NCBI GenBank assembly: GCA_009692365.1
Contig: SHZJ01000014.1
Coordinates: 1 to 64,000, forward strand
Direction: 5' to 3'
DNA length: 64,000 bases
Source of the DNA: Gammaproteobacteria bacterium
GTDB lineage: Bacteria > Pseudomonadota > Gammaproteobacteria > Ga0077536
Made by a program: the position numbers and the translations under genes. Of the stretch, positions 35,714-46,000 are shown in pieces. Positions within the stretch are counted from its first letter, which is position 1, and every line of letters begins with the position of its first letter. The notes beneath the pieces are model-generated. The model saw only the letters and a list, made by a program, of their open reading frames with translations. It was not told where the DNA came from and searched no databases.

Positions 35714-36709
35714 ATGAGTTTGCCCACGCGCATGCTAGGAATTGAAATCACGGCCCCCGGCGGACCTGCGGTGCTCCGCGCGGCGAGTCTGGCCGTGCCG
35801 CCGGCCGGCCCGGGCGAAGTCCTGGTGCAGGTTGCCGCGGCGGGCGTGAATCGCCCCGACTGTCTGCAACGCGCGGGACTCTACGCGCCCCCTCCCAGCG
35901 CCAGCCCCTTGCCCGGACTGGAAATTGCCGGCGTGGTGGTGGCCGTGGGGGAGGGCACGCCGCGCTGGGAGGTGGGGGCGCGCGTGGTCGCGCTCACGCA
36001 CGGCGGCGGCTACGCCGAATTTTGTGCAGCCCACGGTAGCCACTGCCTCCCGTGGCCCGCCGGTTGGAGCCCGGCGGAGGCCGCCGGCCTGCCCGAAACC
36101 TGTTTCACCGTGGAGCACAATTTATTTGCCCGGGCGCAGCTCAAGGCAAATGATACGGTTTTGATCCATGGCGGCAGCAGTGGCATAGGCGCCACCGCCA
36201 TCCAGCTGGCGGGGGCCTGCGGCGCGCGCGTGCTGACCACCGTAGGCAGCGAGGAAAAACGGGATTTCTGCTTGAGTCTAGGCGCTGATCTGGCGATCAA
36301 CTACCGCACGCAGGATTGGTTTGAAGCGGTGATGGCCGCGACCGACAAACGCGGTGTGGAGGTCATTCTCGACATGGTGGCGGGGCCTTACGTCGATAAA
36401 AACCTGCGTGCGCTGGCCCCGGACGGGCGTTACGCCATGATTGCGTTTTTATTAGGGGCGAAAGTCGAGGTCAATTTTGGCCAGGTGTTGAGCAAGCGCC
36501 TCACGCTGACCGGCTCCACGTTGCGCCCGCAATCCAGCGCGCAAAAAGCCGCAATCGCGCGCGCGGTGGAAGCCCATGTTTGGCCCCTGATTGCGGCCGG
36601 GGCCTACCGCACGCCGGTGTTTAAAACCTTCCCCTTGGGGGAGGCCGCAGCGGCCCACACGCTGATGGAGGCCAGCACCCACCGGGGTAAAATCGTGTTG
36701 TTGACGTGA
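35714..36709 (+). CDS. NAD(P)H-quinone oxidoreductase (zeta-crystallin type)
   Basis: A 331-residue zinc-free medium-chain dehydrogenase. 'VLVQVAAAGVNRPDCLQRAG' is the substrate-domain hallmark, and the NADPH Rossmann motif is 'VLIHGGSSGIGATAIQLA'. It matches the PIG3-like/QorA branch, which reduces quinones with NADPH. AAGG lies close to ATG 35714; ATG 35732 is an alternative start. It is followed by metK after a 110-base gap that may hold a separate promoter. Confidence 0.92.
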   Translation: MSLPTRMLGIEITAPGGPAVLRAASLAVPPAGPGEVLVQVAAAGVNRPDCLQRAGLYAPPPSASPLPGLEIAGVVVAVGEGTPRWEVGARVVALTHGGGYAEFCAAHGSHCLPWPAGWSPAEAAGLPETCFTVEHNLFARAQLKANDTVLIHGGSSGIGATAIQLAGACGARVLTTVGSEEKRDFCLSLGADLAINYRTQDWFEAVMAATDKRGVEVILDMVAGPYVDKNLRALAPDGRYAMIAFLLGAKVEVNFGQVLSKRLTLTGSTLRPQSSAQKAAIARAVEAHVWPLIAAGAYRTPVFKTFPLGEAAAAHTLMEASTHRGKIVLLT

Positions 36710-36820
36710 CGAACCGGCGCGTAATTCGCCTGCGGTTCTATTTTGGCCGTTGGCCCCCCATAATCGCCCCTCGCGCGCTCAGGCCCGCGAGTTCATCCGC
36801 CATTTCTGAGGAGCTGCAGC

Positions 36821-38011
36821 GTGCGTGCGTCTTATCTTTTTACCAGCGAATCGGTGTCTGAAGGACATCCGGACAAAGTTTGCGATCGCATCTCGGACGA
36901 GGTGGTCGACTGTTTTTTCCGCGAAGCCGCCGCCAGCGGGCTGGACCCCGCGCAGGTGCGCGTGGCCTGCGAAACCTTGGCGACCACCAATCGGGTGGTA
37001 ATTGCGGGTGAAACCCGCGGCCCGGCCACGATCACCCCGGACCTCATCGCCCATTTGGCGCGACTGGCGATCAAAGACATCGGTTACGAGCAGGCCGGTT
37101 TCCATTGGGAGCACGCGAAAATTGAGGTGCTGCTCCATGGGCAATCCGCCGACATTGCGCAGGGCGTCGACGCCAGCGGTGAAAAAGACGAGGGCGCGGG
37201 CGACCAGGGCATCATGTTTGGTTATGCCTGCACCGAAACCGCCGACCTCATGCCGGCGCCTTTGCATTACTCGCACAAAATCCTGCATCTGATGGCGCAG
37301 GCCCGCAAGAGCGGCGCGGCGCCGACGCTAGGCCCGGATGCCAAGAGCCAGGTCACGGTGCGTTATGAGCACGGCAAGCCCGTGGGCGCGACGCAAATCG
37401 TGGTCTCGACCCAGCACCTGGATGAAAAAATGACCTCGGCGGATGTGCGCGCCGTGATCGAGCCTTACGTCCAGCAGGCGCTGCCGGCGGGTTGGATCAG
37501 CGCGCAGACGGTGTGGCACGTGAATCCCACCGGCGCGTTTGTCATCGGTGGCCCGGACGGCGACAGCGGTCTGACCGGGCGCAAAATCATCGTCGACACT
37601 TACGGCGGGGCAGCACCGCACGGCGGCGGCGCGTTTTCGGGCAAGGATCCGACCAAGGTCGACCGTTCGGCGGCCTATGCGGCGCGCTACCTGGCTAAAA
37701 ACGTGGTGGCGGCCGGCTTGGCCGAGCGCTGCACCATCCAATTGGCGTACGCCATTGGCGTGGCCAAGCCGCTGTCTTTGTATGTCGACCTGCACGGCAC
37801 GGGCCAAGTCGACGAGGCCAAACTTGAACGGGTGCTGGCCGAGGTCATGGACCTCACCCCGCGCGGTATCCGCAATCACTTACAGCTCAACCGCGCCATT
37901 TACGCCCGCACCTCGGCGTATGGACATTTTGGGCGGCAGCCGCAGGCCGATGGTGGCTTCTCTTGGGAGCGCAGCGATTTGGCAGATACCTTACGCCAAG
38001 CGCTGGCTTAG
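36821..38011 (+). CDS. metK: S-adenosylmethionine synthetase
   Basis: A 396-residue protein. It opens '[18 protein letters not shown]' with the ATP-binding His, has the P-loop-like '[19 protein letters not shown]', and ends in the usual C-terminal region 'YGHFGRQ'. It makes SAM from methionine and ATP. The start is GTG 36821 behind TGAGGAG at 36807-36813. It forms a methyl-cycle operon with ahcY 65 bases downstream. Confidence 0.97.
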   Translation: MRASYLFTSESVSEGHPDKVCDRISDEVVDCFFREAAASGLDPAQVRVACETLATTNRVVIAGETRGPATITPDLIAHLARLAIKDIGYEQAGFHWEHAKIEVLLHGQSADIAQGVDASGEKDEGAGDQGIMFGYACTETADLMPAPLHYSHKILHLMAQARKSGAAPTLGPDAKSQVTVRYEHGKPVGATQIVVSTQHLDEKMTSADVRAVIEPYVQQALPAGWISAQTVWHVNPTGAFVIGGPDGDSGLTGRKIIVDTYGGAAPHGGGAFSGKDPTKVDRSAAYAARYLAKNVVAAGLAERCTIQLAYAIGVAKPLSLYVDLHGTGQVDEAKLERVLAEVMDLTPRGIRNHLQLNRAIYARTSAYGHFGRQPQADGGFSWERSDLADTLRQALA

Positions 38012-38076
38012 CAATCCGAACACCCTAGCTGCGACGTACCACTTGCAGTTGATCGACACACTAGAAGGACGAAGTA

Positions 38077-39567
38077 ATGACTAGAGGCAAGGCACTCGCC
38101 ACGGTGACCCCGCGGGCAACCCGCGCGCTGCGGCCGACGTTAGTTCGCGCGCCCCGCGCGGCTACCCGTGCGGCAGTGAAAGACTACGCGGTGAAAGATA
38201 TCTCGCTGGCCGCTTTCGGCCGCGTAGAAATGGACTTGGCAGAACAGGAAATGCCGGGGCTGCTGGCCATGCGGGCTGAGTTTGGCAAGACCAAGCCGCT
38301 CAAGGGTGCGCGGATTACCGGCTCCCTCCACATGACCATTCAAACCGCCGTGCTCATCGAAACCCTGCAGCAGTTGGGCGCCAAAGTGCGCTGGGCGAGC
38401 TGCAATATTTTCTCGACCCAAGACCACGCCGCCGCAGCGATCGCCGTTACCGGCACCCCGGTTTTTGCCTATAAGGGCGAGACGCTGGAAGAGTACTGGG
38501 ATTACACCGACCGCATTCTGGATTGGGGTAATGGCCACGGCCCCAACATGATTCTGGACGACGGTGGGGACGCCACGCTGTTCGTCCATCTGGGGTTTAG
38601 AGCCGAGCAGGACCCGACGCTGCTCGATAAACCGACCAACCCGGAAGAAGCCGCGCTCTACGCGCAGCTGAAAAAAGCCCTAAAACGCGACCCCAACCGG
38701 TTCAGCCGCATCGCGCCCGGCATTCTGGGCGTGACCGAGGAAACCACCACCGGCGTGCACCGGCTGTATCAAATGCACGCGCGCGGCGAACTGCTCTTCC
38801 CGGCGATGAACGTCAACGATGCCGTCACCAAGTCCAAGTTCGACAACCTCTACGGCTGCCGGCATTCGCTGGTAGACGCCATCAACCGTGCCACCGACGT
38901 CATGCTATCGGGCAAAGTCGCGGTGGTCGCGGGCTATGGCGATGTGGGCAAGGGCTCGTGCCAGTCGCTGCGGGGGCAGGGCGCGCGCGTCATCGTCACC
39001 GAGATCGACCCCATCTGCGCGCTGCAGGCCGCGATGGAAGGCTATCAGGTGATGAAAATGGACGACGCCTGCAAAATTGGCGACCTCTTTGTGACCACCA
39101 CCGGCTGCTGCGATGTGATCACCGAACGCCACATGCGGCAAATGAAAGACCTGGCGATAGTCTGCAACATCGGACATTTCGACAGTGAAATTCAGGTCGA
39201 GAAGCTCAAAAAGTACAAATGGCACGAAGTGAAGCCACAGGTCCACCGCATCGAAGTGGCGCGCGGCCGCAGCATCATCTTGCTGGCCGAAGGCCGGCTG
39301 GTAAATCTGGGCTGTGCAACGGGTCATCCGAGCTTCGTGATGTCCAACTCTTTCACCAACCAAACCATCGCGCAAATCGAATTCTTCGAGCGCGCGGGCG
39401 ACTACCCGGTGGGCGTGCACACGCTGCCGAAGTTGTTGGACGAAAAAGTAGCGCGCCTGCATCTCACCAAGATCAGCGTGGAACTGGATGTGCTGAGCCG
39501 CGACCAGTCGAAATACCTGGGCATCGCCCAGACTGGCCCGTACAAGCCCGCCCACTACCGCTACTAG
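38077..39567 (+). CDS. ahcY: S-adenosylhomocysteine hydrolase with an N-terminal extension
   Basis: A 496-residue SAH hydrolase. The enzyme proper starts at '[21 protein letters not shown]'; the 35 residues before it are Arg/Ala/Thr-rich and not usual for the family. The NAD site is 'GYGDVGKGS' at about 286, and the core includes '[11 protein letters not shown]' and '[13 protein letters not shown]'. The C-terminus '[21 protein letters not shown]' contains the Lys-Tyr pair that contacts NAD. It splits SAH into adenosine and homocysteine. AAGGACG precedes ATG 38077. The length fits the proteobacterial form with the internal insertion. Confidence 0.96.
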   Translation: MTRGKALATVTPRATRALRPTLVRAPRAATRAAVKDYAVKDISLAAFGRVEMDLAEQEMPGLLAMRAEFGKTKPLKGARITGSLHMTIQTAVLIETLQQLGAKVRWASCNIFSTQDHAAAAIAVTGTPVFAYKGETLEEYWDYTDRILDWGNGHGPNMILDDGGDATLFVHLGFRAEQDPTLLDKPTNPEEAALYAQLKKALKRDPNRFSRIAPGILGVTEETTTGVHRLYQMHARGELLFPAMNVNDAVTKSKFDNLYGCRHSLVDAINRATDVMLSGKVAVVAGYGDVGKGSCQSLRGQGARVIVTEIDPICALQAAMEGYQVMKMDDACKIGDLFVTTTGCCDVITERHMRQMKDLAIVCNIGHFDSEIQVEKLKKYKWHEVKPQVHRIEVARGRSIILLAEGRLVNLGCATGHPSFVMSNSFTNQTIAQIEFFERAGDYPVGVHTLPKLLDEKVARLHLTKISVELDVLSRDQSKYLGIAQTGPYKPAHYRY

Positions 39568-39760
39568 ACCAAGCCCGCCGGCGGTGGCAGGTGTCACCGC
39601 TGGCCACCCCAACCGCCGCCGTGGCGCGGCGTGCGGTGGTGGCACTGGGCGAGCGATGATTTGCAGGCGTGCAGGAGGCCGTCAGGCCACACAGGCAAGC
39701 GCGCCGCTAGGCGCGCTTTCCAGCTAGACTCTGCGTCCCCTCGACAACACCCGAAAACCG
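39568..39760 (+). terminator. ahcY-cysS spacer with a terminator-like hairpin
   Basis: The 193-base gap has no gene. Arms AAGCGCGCC (39697-39705) and GGCGCGCTT (39710-39718) pair perfectly around GCTA and are followed by TC, a plausible end for the metK-ahcY transcript. A -10-like TAGACT lies at 39724-39729, about 32 bases before the cysS start. Confidence 0.5.
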
Positions 39761-41134
39761 ATGGCCCTGCATCTCTACAATTCCCTGAGTCGCCGCAAAG
39801 AGCTGTTTGTCCCCGCCGATCCAGCGCGCGTCACGCTCTACGCCTGCGGCCCGACCGTCTATAACCCCCCGCACATTGGAAACGCCCGCGCCGCGGTGGT
39901 GTACGACTTGCTCTACCGGGTCTTGCTACGGCATTACGCCAACGTGGTGTACGCCCGCAACATCACCGATTTGGACGATAAAATAAACGCGGCGGCGCAG
40001 CGCGAGGACGTATCGATTAGCGTCATCGCCGAGCGCTATACGGCCATTTATCATCGCGATATGGCCGCGCTGGGTGCGCTGCCCCCGGTCCTCGAACCGC
40101 GGGCCACCGACCACATCGACACCATGGTCGTGATGATTCAAAAACTGCTAGCCAACCACAACGCTTACGTCGCCGACGGGCATGTGCTGTTCAGCGTGCC
40201 CTCGTTTCCGGCCTATGGGCGTTTGGCGGGTCGCTCGCCGGACGACATGATCGCCGGCGCGCGCGTGGACGTGGCGCCCTATAAGCGTGACCCCGGGGAT
40301 TTTGTGCTGTGGAAGCCCTCCGAGCCCGCCACGCCGGGCTGGGATAGCCCGTGGGGCCGGGGCCGGCCAGGCTGGCATGTGGAATGTTCGGCCATGATCG
40401 AGCAACACCTCGGGCGGACGATCGATATTCACGGCGGCGGCAACGACCTCAAGTTTCCCCACCACGAGAATGAAATTGCCCAAGGCACCTGCGCCCACGA
40501 CGGCGAGCTGTACTGTCGCTATTGGGTCCATAACGGTTTTGTGGAGGTGGACCAGCAGAAAATGTCGAAGTCCCTCGGCAATGTGCTGCTGGTGGAAAAC
40601 ATTCTGGTGCGCCACCCCGGTGAGGCCGTGCGGCTGGCGCTGCTGAAAGGGCGCTATCGCGAACCCATCAGCTGGAGCGAAGAATTGGTGACGCAGGCGA
40701 AAACTCAGCTCGACCGGCTCTACGGCGCGCTCCGTCGGCTGCACGAGGTGCCGGCGCAGGCGCTGGCTGCCCACCCGGATTTCAACGCTGCGATGGACGA
40801 TGACCTCAACAGCCCCATGGCCTTGGCGGTGCTGATGGAACTGGTGACGCGGGCGAACACCAGCGCCGATCCGGACGAACTCGCCCTCCTCAAAGGCCAG
40901 CTTCTGGCCGGCGGGCGGGAGCTGGGGATTGCCCAACAAGACCCTGCAGCGTGGTTTTCGGCCAGCTCAACGCAGCCCGTCGACGTACCCTACATCGAGT
41001 CCCTGATTGCGGCCCGCAACGAGGCGCGCCGCCTGCAGGACTGGGCGGCGGCCGACCAAGTTCGCGCGCAGTTGGCCGTGCTCGGGATCCGCATTGAAGA
41101 TGGGGTCGGCGGCACTACTTGGCGTACTGAATGA
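39761..41134 (+). CDS. cysS: cysteinyl-tRNA synthetase
   Basis: A 457-residue class I synthetase of normal length. The zinc/HIGH region is 'LYACGPTVYNPPHIGNAR' at about 27-44, and 'GWHVECSAMIEQHLG' and 'HGGGNDLKFPHHENEIAQ' carry further zinc ligands. The 'KMSKSLGN' loop is at about 267. The C-terminal domain is intact. It charges tRNA-Cys. The sufE-type gene follows after 22 bases. Confidence 0.97.
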   Translation: MALHLYNSLSRRKELFVPADPARVTLYACGPTVYNPPHIGNARAAVVYDLLYRVLLRHYANVVYARNITDLDDKINAAAQREDVSISVIAERYTAIYHRDMAALGALPPVLEPRATDHIDTMVVMIQKLLANHNAYVADGHVLFSVPSFPAYGRLAGRSPDDMIAGARVDVAPYKRDPGDFVLWKPSEPATPGWDSPWGRGRPGWHVECSAMIEQHLGRTIDIHGGGNDLKFPHHENEIAQGTCAHDGELYCRYWVHNGFVEVDQQKMSKSLGNVLLVENILVRHPGEAVRLALLKGRYREPISWSEELVTQAKTQLDRLYGALRRLHEVPAQALAAHPDFNAAMDDDLNSPMALAVLMELVTRANTSADPDELALLKGQLLAGGRELGIAQQDPAAWFSASSTQPVDVPYIESLIAARNEARRLQDWAAADQVRAQLAVLGIRIEDGVGGTTWRTE

Positions 41135-41156
41135 CCCGCAAGCAGAGGAACAAACG

Positions 41157-41618
41157 ATGAACTCTCCCGCACCGCTCGCCGCCGCGGCCGCCCTGCTCGA
41201 AGCTCAGGCGGCCATCGTAGAGGCCTTCACGCTGCTGGAGGACTGGACCGACCGCTACCAATATCTCATCGACTTGGGACGCCAGCTGGTGCCCCTGCCG
41301 GAAGAATTTAAAACCGAAGACTATCGGCTCAAGGGTTGCCAGAGCCAGGTGTGGATCAAGACGGAACTGCGCGAAGGCTTATTGAATATCCGCGCGATGA
41401 GCGATTCTGCGATTGTGGCCGGTCTCATAGCGCTGCTGCTGCGGGTTTATGGCGACCGCCGACCGGCCGATATTCTGTCTACCCCGCCCGATTTTATCCG
41501 CCAGATTGAGCTGGGCGAACACCTCTCGCCGACCCGGAGCAACGGGCTGCACGCGATGATCCAGCAGATTCGCCAGATGGCAGTGGCGGCACTTTCCCAA
41601 CAGGCCCGCAGCGGGTAA
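41157..41618 (+). CDS. sufE: SufE-family Fe-S assembly sulfur acceptor
   Basis: A 153-residue SufE/CsdE protein. The active Cys sits in 'YRLKGCQSQVWI', preceded by 'WTDRYQYLIDLGRQL', and the C-terminus carries 'LSPTRSNGLHAMIQQI'. It accepts persulfide from a cysteine desulfurase, which is not encoded in this window. ATG 41157 is behind AGAGGAA. A longer upstream frame overlaps cysS and has no homology. The location after cysS links it loosely to cysteine use. Confidence 0.93.
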   Translation: MNSPAPLAAAAALLEAQAAIVEAFTLLEDWTDRYQYLIDLGRQLVPLPEEFKTEDYRLKGCQSQVWIKTELREGLLNIRAMSDSAIVAGLIALLLRVYGDRRPADILSTPPDFIRQIELGEHLSPTRSNGLHAMIQQIRQMAVAALSQQARSG

Positions 41619-41623
41619 AAAAT

Positions 41624-42856
41624 CTAGTCCTGCAAGCGCTCCCAAATTTGCGCAAAGGCGAGATGGTGGCAGGCAAACAGCGCGCTGAGCGCGGGGTCAA
41701 AATGGGCCCGCGGGTCGATGCGGTCGTCGCCGTTGGTGATGATATCGACACTTTTGGCGTGGCTGAAGGCCGGCTTGTAGGAACGCGCGGAACGCAGGGC
41801 GTCGTAGACATCGGCGAGTTGAACGATGCGGGCCGACAACGGAATGTCAGCGCCCGCCACCCCGTTAGGGTAGCCGGTGCCATCCCATTTTTCGTGATGA
41901 TTCAGGGCGATTTCTGCACCCATGCGCAGGCGGGGGGCGGCCACCAGGATTTGATGCCCATACTCGGTGTGCCGGTTGATTTCCGTGCGTTCGGCGGCGT
42001 CCAGGCCGCCCCGTTTTTTAAGCACGGCGGCATCCACGCTCATCTTGCCGACGTCGTGGAGTTGGGCGCTGTAGCGCAGTTCATCGCACCAGGGCGCGGG
42101 CATGCCGAGTTCACAGGCGATGAAATAGCTGTACTCGTTCACCCGCACAATGTGATTGCCGGTCTCTTCGTCGTGGATCTCGGCCGCACGCGCGAGCAGC
42201 CGCACCGACAGCTGGAAGGCGTCTTCAGTTTCGCTCCGCAGCAGTTCGATGCGCACTTGTTGGGCGTTGAGGGTACGATTACGGTCGCGCAATTTGGCGT
42301 TCTGGGCGCCGATTTTCTCTAACATCGCGGCCCGTTCGATGGTGCCCCCTAACACCTGCGCGATGGGCCAAATGAGGTCTTCGACGGCGGCGTCGAAAGG
42401 CACGGGGCCTCGCCGTTTGCGCGGGCGGCAGTTGATCAGTTGCACCACGCCGATGACTACGTTGGCGTAATTTTTCAACGGAAAACACAGCATGGAACGG
42501 GTCTGGTAGGACGAGTGCTCGCGGCTAGGATCAAACTTGAACGGACTGCGTGGGGCGATGGCGTAGACATCATCCACGCGCACCAACTTACCGGTGTGCG
42601 CGACATAGCCGGCGATCGTGCCGACCCCGACGGGGACGATAAAATCTGTCGACGAGACCTCAATGACGTCGTTTTGGAGGCTGGTGGGCTCTAACCAGCG
42701 GCGCGCACCACGCTGCCGGACGATGAAAATAGTGCCGGCCTCGGCGTGGGTGAGCAGCCGACTTTTGCTGAGAATTCGCGCCAGCAGTGCCGTCAGCGAC
42801 ACTTGCCGCTGGCCTTCGACGAACTGGAGGAAATCAAGGATTAAATTAGCCGACAC
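41624..42856 (-). CDS. GAF-HD-GYP cyclic-di-GMP phosphodiesterase
   Basis: A 410-residue cytoplasmic signalling protein. A GAF-type sensor domain covers about 15-180 ('AGTIFIVRQR', 'AGYVAHTGKLVRVDD', 'MLCFPLKN'), then a short coiled segment. The HD-GYP domain covers about 215-405, with 'SAQLHDVGK' (HD) and 'HHEKWDGTGYP' (intact GYP). It should hydrolyse c-di-GMP in response to a GAF ligand. It converges on sufE and is divergent from ileS. Confidence 0.93.
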   Translation of the reverse strand: MSANLILDFLQFVEGQRQVSLTALLARILSKSRLLTHAEAGTIFIVRQRGARRWLEPTSLQNDVIEVSSTDFIVPVGVGTIAGYVAHTGKLVRVDDVYAIAPRSPFKFDPSREHSSYQTRSMLCFPLKNYANVVIGVVQLINCRPRKRRGPVPFDAAVEDLIWPIAQVLGGTIERAAMLEKIGAQNAKLRDRNRTLNAQQVRIELLRSETEDAFQLSVRLLARAAEIHDEETGNHIVRVNEYSYFIACELGMPAPWCDELRYSAQLHDVGKMSVDAAVLKKRGGLDAAERTEINRHTEYGHQILVAAPRLRMGAEIALNHHEKWDGTGYPNGVAGADIPLSARIVQLADVYDALRSARSYKPAFSHAKSVDIITNGDDRIDPRAHFDPALSALFACHHLAFAQIWERLQD

Positions 42857-43073
42857 CGCAACCTCGCACGCTTTGGAGTAACCACCAGACCCTCGTTGCT
42901 GAGCCCGCGCGCTGATGCTCGATGTCGCGTCAAGCTCGGGCCTGCGCCCACCCGTGGCCGCAGCGCCCTAGGATATACTCCGATTTCCTACAGCTACAAC
43001 CCAGACTAGGGCCGAAAGCAAGCCGAGGTGCGTCGTGACGCCCGCCGGCCCGCGGCCCGGAATATTGAACAAC

Positions 43074-46000
43074 ATGGCCAGTGGTTTTCCCGAATTTAAG
43101 CAACTTCACCAGCCCGCGCTGGAAAACGAGATCCTCACCTGGTGGGATTCGGCCCAAATTTTTGAGCGCTGCGTGGCCGAGCGGGCGCAGGCGCCGGGTT
43201 TTAGTTTCTACGAAGGCCCACCGACGGCGAACGGTCGGCCCGGCATCCACCATGTGCTCAGCCGCACCATCAAGGATTTATTTTGCCGTTATAAGACCCT
43301 CAAGGGCTATCGAGTCTATCGCAAAGCGGGCTGGGATACGCACGGTTTACCGGTCGAAATCGAAGTAGAAAAGGCGCTGGGCCTCGATGGCCGCGCGCAA
43401 ATCGAGGCCTTTGGCATCGCGCAGTTCAATCAGGCCTGCCGCGACAGCGTCAACCGCTACAAGCGCGACTGGGACGACATCACCCGCCGCATTGGTTATT
43501 GGGTCGACCTCGCAGATCCCTACGTCACTTATGAAACCTCCTACATCGAATCGGTGTGGTGGTTAGTCAAGCAGATCCACGAGCGCGGCCTGCTTTACAA
43601 AGGCTACAAAATTGCGTGGTACAGCCCGGGCAGCGGCACGGTGTTGTCGTCGCATGAGGTGAGCCTGGGTTATCAGGAAGTTACCGACCCCAGCGTGTAT
43701 GTGCGCTTTCGTGTGAGCGAGGAGCCCACCTGCAGCTTCCTCGCGTGGACCACCACCCCCTGGACGCTGCTCTCCAACGTCGCGCTCGCGGTTGGACCCA
43801 CCATCGGCTACCTCAAAGTGCGGCTGACCAGTGGGGAGCAGGCCGGCGAAGACTTAATCCTCGCCGCGGCGCGCGTGGCGAGTCTGCAGGCGGACTATGA
43901 AATCTTGGCGCGTCTCACCGGTGTTGAACTCGCCGGGATGCGCTACGAGCGCCTGTTTGATTTACCGAACGCCCCGCCGCCGGCGCAGGCGTGGCGGGTC
44001 GAATTAGCGGACTACGTCACCACCGATGAGGGCACGGGCATCGTCCACATTGCCCCCGCTTTTGGCGCGGAAGATTACGAAGTGGCCCAGCGCGCCGGCT
44101 TGCCGATGCTCAACCCCGTCGCCGCCGATGGGAAATTTATCGACGGCACGCCCCTGGTGGCCGGCCTGTGGTTCAAAGACGCCAACAAACCCATCAACCG
44201 CGACCTGCAGGCGCGTGGGCTGCTCTACCGGCAAGAAGCCTACCGGCATAACTATCCGCACGATTGGCGCAAGGGCACGCCCCTGATGAGCTATCCGGTA
44301 GAAAGCTGGTTCATTCGCACCACGGCGGTCAAGGACCGGCTGGTGGCGCTCAATCAGACGATTAACTGGCAGCCCCCGGCGATCCGCGACGGGCGGTTCG
44401 GCAATTGGCTGGAGAACAACGTGGACTGGGCGCTGTCGCGCAAGCGTTACTGGGGCACGCCGCTGCCAATTTGGCTCTCCGACCTGCCGGACTCTACTTA
44501 CTTCGAGGTGATTGGCTCCTTGGCTGAACTGCGTGAGCGCTGCGGCGACCAACTTCCGCCGGACGCAACGCTCGACCTCCATCGGCCTTTCGTGGATAGC
44601 CTGACCTGGCCGGCGCCGGATGGTGGCACCATGCGGCGCGTCGTGGATGTGATGGACGTGTGGTTTGATTCTGGCGCGATGCCGTTTGCGCAGTGGCACT
44701 ATCCCTTCGAGAACAAGGCCGAGTTTGAGCGCAGTTTTCCGGCCGATTTCATTTGCGAGGGGGTGGATCAAACCCGCGGCTGGTTCTACACGCTGCATGC
44801 CATTGCGACCTTGGTGATGGACAACGTGGCGTTTAAAAACTGCGTGGTCAATGGACTCATTCTCGACGAGCACGGCGAGAAAATGTCCAAGTCCAAAGGC
44901 AACACCGTCGACCCGTTTAAAGTGGTGGCCGAACACGGCGCGGACATCGTGCGCTGGTACATGATGAGCAATTCACCACCGTGGGACAACATGAAGTTTT
45001 CGCCGCGGGGCCTGGTGGAAACCCGCAATAAGCTGTTTAGCACGCTGGAGAATATTTACCGATTTCTGGCGAGCTACGCCAATATCGATGGCTTTACCTA
45101 CGCCGAAACCAGCATCGCCCCGGCCGCCCGCAAAGAGTTGGACCGCTGGGTTTTGAGTCGTCTGAATTCAACCATTGAGGTGGTCGACCTCGCCTACGCG
45201 GAGTACGACGCGACCCACGCCGCACGGGCTATCGAGACCTTCGTCGAGGAATTCTCCAACTGGTATATCCGGCGCTCACGCGAACGTTTCTGGGCTACCC
45301 GGCGCAACGAGGACACGCACGACGGCCACGATAAGCTTTGCGCCTATCAGACGACCTACGAGTGCCTCGTTACGGTGGCCAAACTGATGAGCCCGATCGC
45401 GCCGTTTTTTAGCGAGTGGTTGTATCGCGGCCTGAATGAGACCAGCGCTCGCGAGACGCCGCCATCGGTCCACCTGAGTGATTTTCCGGTGGTGGTAGCC
45501 GGCTTGACGGATCTGGCATTGGAGCATCGCATGGGCTTGGCGCGGAGCATCGTGTCGCTCACGTTGCTGCTGCGCAATCGCGCGGCGCTCAATGTACGTC
45601 AACCGCTCAGCCGAATTTTGTTGGTGAGTGGCCCGGGCGCCATCGACGCCGCGGCGATTGAAGCGGTGCGCCAGATCATTCTGGAAGAGGTCAACGTCCG
45701 GCAGATTGAATACGTTGCTGACGCGCAGGGCCTGGTGAGGCGGGCCGCCAAGGCGAATTTCAAGCGCCTGGGGGGCCGTTTGGGCACCCAAATGAAAGCC
45801 GTAGCGGCGCTGATTGCCGCACTTTCTAGCGAAGAAGTGGCGCGCTTTGTCGCCGCCGGTAGCTGGATCCTGCAGGACGCCGGCGCGCCGGTCACGCTGG
45901 AACTTGCGGACGTTGAAATCGTCAGCGAAGAAATTGGCCACTGGCTGGTGGCGCAAGAGGGCCGGCTAACCCTGGCCCTAGACACCACGCTCACGCCGGC

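Noticed and set aside
36710-36820. SAM or SAH riboswitch upstream of metK
   Set aside because: GAGGAGCTGCAG next to the start vaguely resembles the SAH riboswitch 5' element, but the downstream pairing strands are absent; it is simply the ribosome site.
38012-38076. SAH riboswitch upstream of ahcY
   Set aside because: The 65-base spacer lacks the conserved core and the pseudoknot strands.
39568-39760. tRNA or small RNA gene near cysS
   Set aside because: No cloverleaf or T-loop sequence is present; only a short terminator-like hairpin is seen.
44004-44936. 310-codon minus-strand frame within ileS
   Set aside because: A shadow of ileS, which is conserved across the whole interval.
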